Origin: Amycolatopsis benzoatilytica AK 16/65
Lineage (GTDB): Bacteria; Actinomycetota; Actinomycetes; Mycobacteriales; Pseudonocardiaceae
Assembly: GCF_000383915.1 (NCBI RefSeq)
Contig: NZ_KB912942.1
Span: 8,202,470-8,266,469, forward strand
Length of the DNA: 64,000 nucleotides
Reading direction: 5' to 3'
Positions within the stretch are counted from its first letter, which is position 1, and each line of letters opens with the position of its first letter. Under the pieces are notes generated by a model. That model searched no databases and was not told where the DNA came from. It saw only the letters and a program-made list of their open reading frames with translations. Position numbers and translations under genes: made by a program. Below, in pieces: positions 17,550 to 25,805 of this stretch.

Positions 17550-18530
17550 TCACGCGTTGCCGTCGAACAGCGAGGTGACCGAGCCGTCCTCGAACACCTG
17601 CTGGATCGCTTCGGCGAGCATCGGCGCGATGGACAGCACCGTCAGGCCCGGGAAGCGCTTCTCGTCCGGGATCGGCAGCGAGTTCGTCACGATGACCTCG
17701 CGCGCCTTGCACTGCGAGAGCCGCTCGGTGGCCGGGTCGGAGAGGATGCCGTGCGTGGTGGCGATGACCACGTCCGCCGCGCCCTCCTCGAGCAGGGCTT
17801 CGGTCGCCTTCACGATCGTGCCGCCGGTGTCGATCATGTCGTCGATCAGCACGCAGAGCTTGCCCTCGACCTTGCCGACCACGCGGTTGGCGACGGCTTG
17901 GTTCGGCTTGTCCGGGTCGCGCGTCTTGTGGATGAACGCGATCGGCCGGTCGCCCAGCTGCTGCGCCCACTTCTCGGCCAGCCGCACGCGGCCGGAGTCC
18001 GGCGAAACGACCGTGATGTCCGCGTTGCCGTAGGTCGCCTTGATGTGGTCGGCGAGCACCGACTGGGCCATCAGGTGGTCGACCGGGCCGTCGAAGAAGC
18101 CCTGGATCTGGGCGGTGTGCAGGTCGACCGTCATGATCCGGTCCGCGCCCGCGGTCTTGAACAGGTCCGCGATGAGCCGCGCCGAGATCGGCTCGCGGCC
18201 CTTGTGCTTCTTGTCCTGGCGGGCGTACGGGTAGAACGGCATGACCACGGTGATCCGCTTGGCGCTCGCGCGCTTCAGCGCGTCCACCATGATCAGCTGC
18301 TCCATCACGTACTCGTTGATCGGCGTGGTGTGCGCCTGGATCACGAACGCGTCGGTACCGCGCACCGACTCCTCGAACCGCACGAACAGCTCGCCGTTGG
18401 CGAACGTGTGCGCGGTCTGCGGGGTGATCGTCACGTTGAGGTGCTTGGCCACCTCTTCCGCGAGCTCGTAGTGCGCGCGGCCGGAGAAGAGCATCAAATT
18501 CTTCTTCGGCGTACCTTGCTTCGGACTCAT
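17550..18530 (-). CDS. prs: Ribose-phosphate pyrophosphokinase (PRPP synthetase)
   Basis: A 326-residue protein making PRPP from ribose 5-phosphate and ATP for purine, pyrimidine, His, Trp and, in actinobacteria, arabinan precursor synthesis. Visible motifs: [18 protein letters not shown], the ATP-binding [37 protein letters not shown], and the ribose-5-phosphate/PRPP loop [12 protein letters not shown]. Length is normal. Its ATG overlaps the glmU stop, so the genes are translationally coupled in the conserved glmU-prs operon. Confidence 0.97.
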   Translation of the reverse strand: MSPKQGTPKKNLMLFSGRAHYELAEEVAKHLNVTITPQTAHTFANGELFVRFEESVRGTDAFVIQAHTTPINEYVMEQLIMVDALKRASAKRITVVMPFYPYARQDKKHKGREPISARLIADLFKTAGADRIMTVDLHTAQIQGFFDGPVDHLMAQSVLADHIKATYGNADITVVSPDSGRVRLAEKWAQQLGDRPIAFIHKTRDPDKPNQAVANRVVGKVEGKLCVLIDDMIDTGGTIVKATEALLEEGAADVVIATTHGILSDPATERLSQCKAREVIVTNSLPIPDEKRFPGLTVLSIAPMLAEAIQQVFEDGSVTSLFDGNA

Positions 18531-20023
18531 GCTGGCGACTCCCCGTCGGTTCCTGCTGCTGACTCGGACACAACGGTGTCCTGCTGCTGGGCGGCGAGCG
18601 CGGCTTCCGCCGCCTCCGCCGCGGGCGTGCCCGGCCTGCGCCGGACCGCCCAGCCTTCGATGGTGCGCTGAGGCCCGGCCGACAGCGCCAAGGAACCCGG
18701 CGGGACGTCGTCGCGGATCACCGCACCCGCACCACTGTAAGCGCCGTCCCCGATCCGCACCGGCGCGACCAGCGTGTTGTCCGCCCCAAGCCGGACGTGC
18801 GAGCCGACGACGGTGGTGTGCTTGTTCACTCCGTCGTAGTTCACGAACACGCTGGAGCAGCCGATGTTGCTGTGGTCGCCGACGATCGCGTCACCGACGT
18901 AGGTGAGATGCGGCACCTTCGTGCCGGTGCCGATGTCCGCGTTCTTCGTCTCGACGAACGCGCCCAGTTTGCTCTTCGCGCCGAGCTTGGTGCCCGGGCG
19001 CAGGAACGTGTACGGGCCGACGTTGACGCCGTCGCCCAGCTCCGAGCCCGAACCGTGCACCCGGACCACCGAAGCGCCGGCTCCGATCCGCACGTCGGTC
19101 AGCGTCGTGTCCGGGCCCACCACGGAACCCTCGCCGACCGAGGTGTTTCCCTTGAGCTGGGTGTTCGGCTCGATCAGCACGTCGCGCGAGAGCGTGACGC
19201 CCGCTTCGATCCAGGTGGTGTTCGGGTCGACCACCGTGACGCCTTCGCGCTGCCAGCGGCGCACGATGCGGCGGTTGTACTCGGCGCCGAGCACCGAGAG
19301 CTGCACCCGGTCGTTCACGCCCTCGGTGACCCACGGGTCGTCGACGACCAGCGCGCCGACGCCCTTGCCGTCCTCGCGGGCGATGCCGAGGACGTCGGTG
19401 AGGTAAAGCTCACCCTGGGCGTTGTCAGTGGACAGCCGCGACAGGCCGTCGGTGAGGACGGCCGCGTCGAAGGCGTAGACGCCGGAGTTGATCTCGGTGA
19501 TCGCACGCTGGTCCGGCGAGGCGTCCTTGTGCTCCACGATCGCGGTGACCAGGCCGTCTTCGCCGCGGACGATGCGGCCGTAGCCGTTCGGGTCGGCGAC
19601 GTCGGCGGTGAGCACGGTCACCGCGTTCCCGGTCTTGGCGTGCTCGGCGAGCAGCGCGCTCATCGTTTCGGTGTCCAGCAGCGGCACGTCGCCGTAGCTG
19701 ACCAGGACCGTGCCGGCGAGCCCGTCCGGCAGCTCGGCCAGCGCGCAGGAAACCGCGTGGCCAGTGCCTTTCTGCTCCTCCTGCACGGCGGTGCGGACCT
19801 CGCGGCCGAGCGCTTCGCCGACGCGGCCGAGTTCGGCGCGGACGGCGTCGCGGGCGTGCCCGACGACGACCACCAGGTGCTGCGGTCCGAGGCCGGCGGC
19901 GGCGCGCACGGCGTGTTCCACCAGCGACCTTCCGGCGATCGGGTGCAATACCTTCGGAGTGGACGAACGCATGCGGGTGCCTTCACCCGCAGCGAGGATC
20001 AGCGTGCTCAGCGGGCCGCTCAC
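18527..20023 (-). CDS. glmU: Bifunctional UDP-GlcNAc pyrophosphorylase / glucosamine-1-phosphate acetyltransferase
   Basis: A 498-residue two-domain enzyme giving UDP-N-acetylglucosamine for peptidoglycan. The N-terminal uridylyltransferase domain has [28 protein letters not shown] and EINSGVYAF. The C-terminal left-handed beta-helix (from about residue 250) carries the hexapeptide repeats and the acetyltransferase active-site region [22 protein letters not shown]. The Ala/Glu-rich tail of about 35 residues is common in actinobacterial GlmU. It is coupled to prs. The diguanylate cyclase gene ends 44 bp upstream on the same strand. Confidence 0.97.
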   Translation of the reverse strand: MSGPLSTLILAAGEGTRMRSSTPKVLHPIAGRSLVEHAVRAAAGLGPQHLVVVVGHARDAVRAELGRVGEALGREVRTAVQEEQKGTGHAVSCALAELPDGLAGTVLVSYGDVPLLDTETMSALLAEHAKTGNAVTVLTADVADPNGYGRIVRGEDGLVTAIVEHKDASPDQRAITEINSGVYAFDAAVLTDGLSRLSTDNAQGELYLTDVLGIAREDGKGVGALVVDDPWVTEGVNDRVQLSVLGAEYNRRIVRRWQREGVTVVDPNTTWIEAGVTLSRDVLIEPNTQLKGNTSVGEGSVVGPDTTLTDVRIGAGASVVRVHGSGSELGDGVNVGPYTFLRPGTKLGAKSKLGAFVETKNADIGTGTKVPHLTYVGDAIVGDHSNIGCSSVFVNYDGVNKHTTVVGSHVRLGADNTLVAPVRIGDGAYSGAGAVIRDDVPPGSLALSAGPQRTIEGWAVRRRPGTPAAEAAEAALAAQQQDTVVSESAAGTDGESPA

Positions 20024-20067
20024 GAGTCTCCCAACGATTCACCGGTGCGTGACGAGCACCAACGATC

Positions 20068-21747
20068 CTACGTGGGGTCCTCAGCGCTCCACGCGGGGTC
20101 GGTCGGCGCGGTTTCCCCAGTCCAGCCGCCTGCCCCGTCGCCCGCCATCGAGTTCGCGGACGCGACCTGGTTGCCGCCGCCGCGTTTCGCCTCGTACATC
20201 GCCGCATCTGCGCGCGCGAGCACCTGTTCGGCGCGTTCTTGCGGACGCAGCGACACCAAACCGATGGACAGCGTGACGCCGTGCGAAAGGTGGTGCGGCA
20301 GTGTCGCGACGGATTTCGCGGCGCGGCCGAGCGCCATCTTCGCCGCCGACGCGGGCGCTCCGGGCAACAGCACGATGAACTCGTCGCCGCCGTAGCGTGC
20401 CACGACGTCGTCGCCGCGCAGAGCGTCGCGCAGAGTGCTTGCGACAACACGCAAAACGTTGTCGCCCTCGGCGTGCGACTGCTTGTCGTTGACGCCCTTG
20501 AACCCGTCGAGGTCGACCAGCGCGACAGCGAGCGGCTGCGCGTCCGCCGACGAGGCGAGCGCGCGCAAGCGCTCGTCCAGCGCGCGGCGGTTCGGCAGAC
20601 CGGTGAGCGGGTCCTGCAACGCCTGCTGGGTGATCGCGCCGTGCTCGGCGGAAAGCCGTTCGTGCTCGCGGCGCGCGTTCAGCGTGGCGATCTGTGATTC
20701 GCGCAACGCCCACATCTCGGTTTCCAGCGCGGTCGCGTAGTCGATCAGCGACTGGCTGGCGGCTTCCGGGTCGAGCCGGGCGAGCTCGCGGGAAAGGGTG
20801 AGCCGCATGGACGGCTGAGAGACGTCTTTGGCCAGCACGTCGCGGACCTCGCGCAGCACGCGCAGCGCGTCGGTGCGCTGGCCGGCTTCGTCCAGGCAGC
20901 GGGCCAGCGCGATCGCGACCAGCTCCTGCTCGTGCGGGTAGTGGTGGCCGAGATGCATGCCCTGCAGGCGTTCCACGTGCTCCGCGGCGGGGTTGTGCAA
21001 CGCGAGCGCGGCGGCGAGCACGCCGACCTGGTCGACCGCGGACACCCCGATCTTGCGCGGGAAAAGCGATTCCGCGAACGGGCCTTCCGCGGCCACCGCC
21101 ATCGACGCGGCGGTGCGGAACTTCTCCGCCGATTCGTCGTACTGCTCGATCCGCTCCAGCCGCAGCCCCCAGCCGAGCAGCATCTTGACCCGGTTCATCA
21201 GCTGCAGGGTGATCTCGTGCGGGCTCGCGCTTTCCCGGATCGCCTGGTGCGCTCGGCCGATCACCTCTTCGGCGGCCTCGTAGACGCCGAGCTGGTTGAG
21301 CACGATCCAGCAGTCGATGAGCGCCATCGACTGCATCCGGTTCCAGTTCCGCACGCCGACCTGGCGGTCCGGGATGGTGGAGTCGTCGAGGATCGCGAGC
21401 GCGCGGGCGATTTCGGTGAGCGCGGCGTCTTCCTGCGCGGCGAGCACGAGCCGACGGCCGCGCAGGGCGTGCGCGTCCGCGCGCAACAGCGAGAGTCCGT
21501 GCCGGCGGGTGTGCGCGAGCATCTCGTCCAGCCGGGGTTCCGCTTCGGCGGCGAGCCCGCGGGTGACGAGCCGGGCGAACGCGGAGGCGCGCAACAGCTG
21601 CGCGACGAGCGTCGGTTCCCCGCGGCGGAGAGTCTCCTCCAGCAGCTCGTCCATGATCTTGACGATCTCGAGCTGGTTGTCGTATTCCTGCCGCTGAACA
21701 GCCGCGATGAGTTCCCGCGCGCGCCCGACCAGCCACGCGTCCGACAT
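20068..21747 (-). CDS. GGDEF diguanylate cyclase with N-terminal helical-repeat domain
   Basis: A 559-residue cytoplasmic protein. ATG 21747 is the first in-frame start codon downstream of tRNA-Gln, whose 3' end is at 21838. Residues 1-350 are helical and TPR-like, probably a ligand- or partner-sensing region, followed by a charged linker (TLNARREHERLSAEHGAITQQ). The GGDEF domain (about 385-540) begins DPLTGLPNRRALDERL and has an intact active site YGGDEFIVLLPG. An RxxD inhibitory site (RGDD) lies exactly five residues upstream of GGDEF, so it should be an active c-di-GMP synthase with product feedback. The gene lies between the tRNA gene and glmU, possibly co-transcribed with glmU-prs. Confidence 0.88.
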   Translation of the reverse strand: MSDAWLVGRARELIAAVQRQEYDNQLEIVKIMDELLEETLRRGEPTLVAQLLRASAFARLVTRGLAAEAEPRLDEMLAHTRRHGLSLLRADAHALRGRRLVLAAQEDAALTEIARALAILDDSTIPDRQVGVRNWNRMQSMALIDCWIVLNQLGVYEAAEEVIGRAHQAIRESASPHEITLQLMNRVKMLLGWGLRLERIEQYDESAEKFRTAASMAVAAEGPFAESLFPRKIGVSAVDQVGVLAAALALHNPAAEHVERLQGMHLGHHYPHEQELVAIALARCLDEAGQRTDALRVLREVRDVLAKDVSQPSMRLTLSRELARLDPEAASQSLIDYATALETEMWALRESQIATLNARREHERLSAEHGAITQQALQDPLTGLPNRRALDERLRALASSADAQPLAVALVDLDGFKGVNDKQSHAEGDNVLRVVASTLRDALRGDDVVARYGGDEFIVLLPGAPASAAKMALGRAAKSVATLPHHLSHGVTLSIGLVSLRPQERAEQVLARADAAMYEAKRGGGNQVASANSMAGDGAGGWTGETAPTDPAWSAEDPT

Positions 21748-21837
21748 CTCGACCAGGGTCGGGCGGCGGGCGCCCGCGGGGTCGCTCGGTTCCTCGCTCA
21801 GCCGCCCCCACTCCCATCGCCCTCGCCGGATGTGCAG

Positions 21838-21909
21838 CTCCGCCGCCAGGATTCGAACCTGAACTGTCAGAACCAAAATCTGAAGTGCTGCCGATTACAC
21901 TACGGCGGA
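21838..21909 (-). tRNA. tRNA-Gln (anticodon TTG)
   Basis: On the minus strand a 72-nt cloverleaf can be folded: acceptor TCCGCCG / CGGCGGA with discriminator G; D-arm GTGT...GCAC; anticodon stem TCAGA / TCTGA with loop TTTTGGT, giving anticodon TTG (reads CAA, Gln); T-arm TCAGG-TTCGAAT-CCTGG. CCA is not encoded. It is immediately upstream of the diguanylate cyclase gene and divergent from the desaturase. Confidence 0.95.
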
Positions 21910-22041
21910 TTGGTCCTGGTCAGGATAGCGATGACCAAGGGACGGGACGCCAGCAGGGGGAGGCGTGCGCCACAGCGGCGCCCCGGGCACCGGGCAATCG
22001 GACTTTTCGGGCCTCCACAGGGCCGGAAACCTCCTGTACCG

Positions 22042-22074
22042 TAACTTACGACACCGTAGGTTAGGGCACCCTTC
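22042..22074. promoter_or_regulatory. Desaturase promoter palindrome with overlapping DtxR/IdeR-like half
   Basis: TAACTTACG-N4-CGTAGGTTA (22042-22063) is a 22-bp inverted repeat with one mismatch, in the style of a TetR-family operator. Its right arm runs into TAGGTTAGG, which with the following bases (22056-22074) matches about 13 of 19 positions of the iron-repressor box TTAGGTTAGGCTAACCTAA. It lies 33-65 bp upstream of the desaturase ATG, in the promoter region. Confidence 0.5.
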
Positions 22075-22106
22075 GCACGGGGTGGTGAGAGGAAAGAAGT
22101 GAGCGT

Positions 22107-23066
22107 ATGACGGCCACCCTCGACCGTTCACAGTCGGCCGGAGACCCGCCGAAGGGCCCGAAGCCGATCATTCAGGGACAACGTTCGGTCGGGGTCCAGA
22201 CATCGGTTTATCTGGGCGTGCTGCTGCCGATCGTCGCGTTGCTGGTCGCGGTCCCGTTCGCCTGGGGCTGGGGGCTGACCTGGCTGGACGTCGCGCTGTT
22301 CGTCGTCTTCTACGGCATCAGCGGGCTCGGCATCACGGTGTCCTACCACCGGTATTTCACGCACGGCTCGTTCAAGGCGAAGCCGTGGCTGCGCGTCGTG
22401 ATGGCGATCGCGGGCAGCATCGCGCTGCAGGGCCCGGTGATCACCTGGGTGGCCGACCACCGGCGGCACCACGCGTTCTCCGACCGCGACGGCGACCCGC
22501 ACTCCCCGTGGGCCTACGGCACGTCTCCGACGGCGATCGCGAAGGGCTTCTGGCACGCGCACATGGGCTGGCTGTTCGAGCGCGACCAGAGCAACCAGGC
22601 CCGCTTCGCGCCGGACTTGGTTAAGGACAAGGCGATCCGCAAGGTCGACGACCTGTTCTGGCTGTGGTCCCTGGTGAGCCTGTTCCTGCCGGCGCTGCTG
22701 GGCGGTCTGCTCTCGTGGTCGCTGTGGGGCGCGGTGACCGCGTTCTTCTGGGCGGGCCTGGTGCGCGTGTGCGTGCTGCACCACGTCACGTGGTCGGTGA
22801 ACTCGATCTGCCACATGATCGGCGAGCGCCCGTTCACCGCCCGCGACCGTTCGGCGAACTTCTGGCCGCTGGCGATCTTCTCCTTCGGCGAGTCCTGGCA
22901 CAACCTCCACCACGCCGACCCGACGTCCGCGCGGCACGGCGTAAAGCGCGGCCAGATCGACATGTCGGCGCGGCTGATCTGGATCTTCGAGAAGTTCGGC
23001 TGGGTGCACGACGTCCGCTGGCCGACTCCGCAGCGGCTGGCCCGGATCGCCGCCGGCGGCGAGTGA
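22107..23066 (+). CDS. Membrane acyl-CoA delta-9 desaturase
   Basis: A 319-residue integral membrane di-iron desaturase. The three His boxes are present: HRYFTH (from about residue 81), HRRHH (about 118) and HNLHH (about 265). Four hydrophobic segments flank them (VLLPIVALLVAVPFAWGW, VALFVVFYGISGLGI, a mid pair, and LVSLFLPALLGGLLSW). The family introduces the delta-9 double bond into stearoyl/palmitoyl chains and needs iron and electrons from a ferredoxin or NADPH reductase; no reductase gene is adjacent. The gene is divergent from tRNA-Gln and has a palindromic promoter. Repeat copy 3 follows. Confidence 0.93.
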   Translation: MTATLDRSQSAGDPPKGPKPIIQGQRSVGVQTSVYLGVLLPIVALLVAVPFAWGWGLTWLDVALFVVFYGISGLGITVSYHRYFTHGSFKAKPWLRVVMAIAGSIALQGPVITWVADHRRHHAFSDRDGDPHSPWAYGTSPTAIAKGFWHAHMGWLFERDQSNQARFAPDLVKDKAIRKVDDLFWLWSLVSLFLPALLGGLLSWSLWGAVTAFFWAGLVRVCVLHHVTWSVNSICHMIGERPFTARDRSANFWPLAIFSFGESWHNLHHADPTSARHGVKRGQIDMSARLIWIFEKFGWVHDVRWPTPQRLARIAAGGE

Positions 23067-23088
23067 GGGTTTCCCGCTGTTTGGTCTT

Positions 23089-23143
23089 GTCCGTGAAGGT
23101 CCCCTTGAGGGAATCCAAGTCCCGGTAGGGACCCTTCACGGAC
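23089..23143. repeat. Dispersed palindromic repeat, copy 3
   Basis: 55 bp starting GTCCGTGAAGGTCCCCTTGA. Here the 5' arm has TCCC where others have GCCC, and the 3' arm has the matching GGGA, so pairing is kept with one bulged C. Flanks extend the stem (CTT...AAG, 23086-23146). It lies at the 3' end of the desaturase gene. Confidence 0.85.
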
Positions 23144-23302
23144 AAGACGGGCAGGGCGCCCCGGACCCTCGTGGCTGCGAATCGCACGTCGCCGCTCCCG
23201 CCTCGGCCTGCGGTCCGTTGTGGACGGTGCTGGCCTTCGTCGCCGCGTCATCTTCGCAGGCCAACCTCCACGCGGGCGCCCCTGCCGACTACCCTGCTGG
23301 GA

Positions 23303-23971
23303 ATGGCGGGGAGACGACGGGCCAAACGAGAAGCGGCAGTCACCGGCGCGCGGCCGGCGGCTCCGGTCGCCCGGGTGCGGATGACTGGCAGCGAGCGCAG
23401 GCAACAGTTGCTCAACGTGGCGCGCGCCCTGTTTGCCGAGAAGGGCTTCGACGGCACTTCGGTCGAGGAGATCGCTGCTCGCGCGAACGTGTCCAAGCCG
23501 GTCGTTTACGAGCACTTCGGCGGCAAGGAAGGCATCTACGCGGTCGTCGTCGACCGGGAAACGCAGCTGCTGCTCGACCGGATGGTGTCCACTCTGCACG
23601 GCGGGCACCCGCGCGTCATGCTCGAACAGGCCGCGATCGCGTTGCTCAGCTACGTCGAGGATTCCCACGACGGGTTCCGCATCCTCGTCCGCGATTCGCC
23701 GGTCGCCAGTTCCACCGGCACTTTCTCGACCGTTCTCAACGACATCGCCAGCCAGGTCGAGCACATCCTCGCCCAGCAGTTCGCCGCGCGCGGGTACGAA
23801 GAGAAACTGTCCGCGCTCTACGCGCAGGCGCTCGTCGGCATGGTCGCTCTCACCGGCCAATGGTGGCTTGACGCGCGCAAGCCCAAGCGCGACGAAGTCG
23901 CGGCGCACCTGGTGAATCTTGCCTGGAACGGACTGTCCCACCTGGAAAACAAGCCGCGCCTGCTCGGTTGA
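23303..23971 (+). CDS. TetR family transcriptional regulator (Rv1019-like)
   Basis: A 222-residue protein from ATG 23303, with GGGA just upstream; a later ATG at MTGSERRQQ is possible. A basic N-terminal extension precedes the helix-turn-helix (RRQQLLNVARALFAEKGFDG, TSVEEIAARANVSKPVVYEHF, GGKEGIYAVVVDRE). The C-terminal domain ends LAWNGLSHLENKPRL, close to FasR/Rv1019-type lipid-linked TetRs. It occupies the position of Rv1019 between glmU and mfd, though 8 kb of accessory genes separate it from mfd here. The adjacent desaturase with its promoter palindrome is the most obvious candidate target. Confidence 0.85.
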   Translation: MAGRRRAKREAAVTGARPAAPVARVRMTGSERRQQLLNVARALFAEKGFDGTSVEEIAARANVSKPVVYEHFGGKEGIYAVVVDRETQLLLDRMVSTLHGGHPRVMLEQAAIALLSYVEDSHDGFRILVRDSPVASSTGTFSTVLNDIASQVEHILAQQFAARGYEEKLSALYAQALVGMVALTGQWWLDARKPKRDEVAAHLVNLAWNGLSHLENKPRLLG

Positions 23972-24038
23972 GACGGGCTGCCTGCTGGCGAGACGAGCCT
24001 CGCCGAGACAAGTGACCGCCGCGCTCCTGCCGGACAAC

Positions 24039-24093
24039 GTCCGTGAAGGGCCCCTTGAGGGAATCTGCTTCCGGCAGGGGGCCCCTCACGGAC
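24039..24093. repeat. Dispersed palindromic repeat, copy 4
   Basis: 55 bp starting GTCCGTGAAGGGCCCCTTGA; 3' arm GGGGGCCCCTCACGGAC. Outer stem well paired, inner part degraded (loop ATCTGCT). It lies tail-to-tail between the TetR and NUDIX genes. Confidence 0.85.
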
Positions 24094-24114
24094 ATCGATC
24101 AATGACACGGAGGG

Positions 24115-24513
24115 CTAGTTCAGCTCGCCGCGGGCGTGCAGGTCGTCGAGGATCAGCTGGACAGTCGCCGAAACGCGGTCCCGGTCTTCGTGGGTGAGCC
24201 AGCCGAACGACTCGATTTCGCTGCTCGGCTTCAGCTCTCCGGCGTAATCCGCGGTGTAGCAGGTCATCCGCACCACGACGCCGTCCGCGCGGCCGTGTGC
24301 CTGCGCTTCCCACACGCCGGCTGGCCGCGCGGAGGCAGCGTCCAGCCGGACGCTCAGTTCCTCGGCGATTTCCCGGACCAATGTCTCGACGTCGGTCTCG
24401 CCCTCTTCGCGCTTCCCTCCGGGCAGGTACCAGGTGTCCTTGCCCGCTGAGCGCGCTGCGAGCAGCTTGCCGTCGACCACGCGCAGCCAGGCGACTTTGT
24501 CGATGGTGGACAT
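24115..24513 (-). CDS. NUDIX hydrolase
   Basis: A 132-residue protein from ATG 24513 (an in-frame ATG at 24522 would add three residues). The Nudix box GGKREEGETDVETLVREIAEEL in pieces matches GX5EX7REUXEE, the metal-binding pyrophosphohydrolase motif. It begins IDKVAWLRVVDGKLLAARS. Substrate unknown; small NUDIX proteins of this type hydrolyse nucleotide or sugar diphosphates. It is 10 bp downstream of the MarR gene on the same strand, so both are probably one transcript. Confidence 0.88.
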   Translation of the reverse strand: MSTIDKVAWLRVVDGKLLAARSAGKDTWYLPGGKREEGETDVETLVREIAEELSVRLDAASARPAGVWEAQAHGRADGVVVRMTCYTADYAGELKPSSEIESFGWLTHEDRDRVSATVQLILDDLHARGELN

Positions 24514-24523
24514 GTCCGCCACC

Positions 24524-25036
24524 CTACCTCCGCGCCCGCCGGTCCAGGTCCGCGAGCAGTACGCGCAGCAGACCGGCCAGCTGCTCGCGCTGTGCCGGGG
24601 ACAGCGCGGACACCAAGGTTTCCTCGTGCTCCAGCAGATCGCCGACGGTCCGCTCGATCAGATCGTGCCCGGTTTCGGTCAGCTCCACGTACACGCCTCG
24701 CCGGTCCGATGTGGACTTCACCCGCCGGACGTGGCCGTCGCGTTCGGCGCGGGCGCTCTGCTGGGAGATCGCGCCCGCGCTGACTCGGCAGCGTTTCGCC
24801 AGCTCGCCGGCGCTGAGCCGGTACGGCGGCCCGGACCGGCGCAGCGTGCTGAGCAGCGTGCGGGTGGACGCGTCCATTCCGAGCCGCAGCATGGTCGTCC
24901 GTCGGTCGTCGTCCAGCAGTTTCGCGATGTGCCAGATCCGGGTGAGCACGCCGATCGACGACACCGGCGTGCCCGGCCGCTCTCGCGCCCAGGCCCGCTG
25001 GATCTCGTCCACTTCGTCGCTTGACGTCATTTCCAT
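24524..25036 (-). CDS. MarR family transcriptional regulator
   Basis: A 170-residue protein from ATG 25036 (or 25030). A winged helix-turn-helix is visible: RLSAGELAKRCRVSAGAISQ and QSARAERDGHVRRVKSTSDRR with the wing, then YVELTETGHDLIERTV, followed by the dimerisation helices. It is divergent from the SDR gene at 25089 with only 52 bp between the start codons. A perfect palindrome CTTTA-GCAA-TAAAG lies there, so autorepression and repression of the SDR are likely. The NUDIX gene follows on the same strand. Confidence 0.9.
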   Translation of the reverse strand: MEMTSSDEVDEIQRAWARERPGTPVSSIGVLTRIWHIAKLLDDDRRTTMLRLGMDASTRTLLSTLRRSGPPYRLSAGELAKRCRVSAGAISQQSARAERDGHVRRVKSTSDRRGVYVELTETGHDLIERTVGDLLEHEETLVSALSPAQREQLAGLLRVLLADLDRRARR

Positions 25037-25065
25037 CGCGCCGGTACCGTCGTCCACGGGAGATA

Positions 25066-25079
25066 CTTTAGCAATAAAG
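25066..25079. promoter_or_regulatory. MarR-type operator between marR and SDR genes
   Basis: CTTTA-GCAA-TAAAG is a perfect AT-rich palindrome in a GC-rich context, 9 bp before the SDR ATG and 29 bp before the marR ATG. TACTTT (25064-25069) could serve as a -10 for the SDR, giving a very short or absent leader. Confidence 0.65.
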
Positions 25080-25088
25080 GACATTCGG

Positions 25089-25805
25089 ATGAGTCGGGAA
25101 GTAGTAGTTACCGGAGGAAGCACCGGAATCGGGTACGCGATCGCGGCGGCGTTCGCGAAGGCGGGGGAGCGCGTCACGATCACCGGGCGGCGGGAGGGCC
25201 CGCTGATCGAGGCGGCGACCCTGCTGGGTGCGCGTGCGCTGAGCTTCGACGCGAGCGATCCGGCGGCGGTCGAGGCGGCCCGCGCGGAGCTGCCCGCGCG
25301 GGTCGACGTGCTGGTCAACAACGCCGGCGGCAATACCGATTTCCTGCGGGAAGACCGGTCCGACCTGGCGGCCCTCGACGCGGCTTGGACCGCCAACTTC
25401 CGGGCCAACCTGTTCACCGCCGCGCTGGTCACCTCGGCGCTGGCGGACCGGCTGGCCGACCACGGGCGAATCGTCACGATCGGCTCGATCGCGGCGCACG
25501 GCAGCGGCGGCTCCTACGGCTGGGCGAAGGCCGCGGTCCAGGTGTGGAACATCGATACCGCCCGGCGATTCGGGCCGCGCGGGATCACGTCGAACATCGT
25601 GGCGCCGGGGCTGATCGTGGACACCGAATTCTTTCACGGAAAGCTGACCGCGCAGCGCCGGGAACGGCTGATCGAGAACACTATGACGAAACGCGCCGGG
25701 CGGCCGGACGACGTCGCCGAGGCGGTGCGGTTCCTGGCCTCGCCGGAGGCCGGGCACATCACCGGCCAGGTGGTGCCGGTGAACGGCGGCGCGCAGATCG
25801 GCTGA
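25089..25805 (+). CDS. Short-chain dehydrogenase/reductase (3-oxoacyl-ACP reductase-like)
   Basis: A 238-residue classical SDR from ATG 25089 with AAAGGA upstream. It has the cofactor motif TGGSTGIGYA (TGxxxGxG), NNAGG, the Ser of IGSIAAHGS and the active-site YGWAK (YxxxK). GPRGITSNIVAPGLIVDTEF and GQVVPVNGGAQIG are standard C-terminal elements. The Arg at TGRREG suggests NADP preference. The substrate is unknown. It is divergent from a MarR gene across the operator at 25066-25079. Its stop codon abuts the convergent dehydrogenase lipoprotein gene. Confidence 0.92.
   Translation: MSREVVVTGGSTGIGYAIAAAFAKAGERVTITGRREGPLIEAATLLGARALSFDASDPAAVEAARAELPARVDVLVNNAGGNTDFLREDRSDLAALDAAWTANFRANLFTAALVTSALADRLADHGRIVTIGSIAAHGSGGSYGWAKAAVQVWNIDTARRFGPRGITSNIVAPGLIVDTEFFHGKLTAQRRERLIENTMTKRAGRPDDVAEAVRFLASPEAGHITGQVVPVNGGAQIG

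Noticed and set aside
21748..21876. A longer start for the diguanylate cyclase at 21876
   Set aside because: This would put the start codon inside tRNA-Gln (21838-21909).
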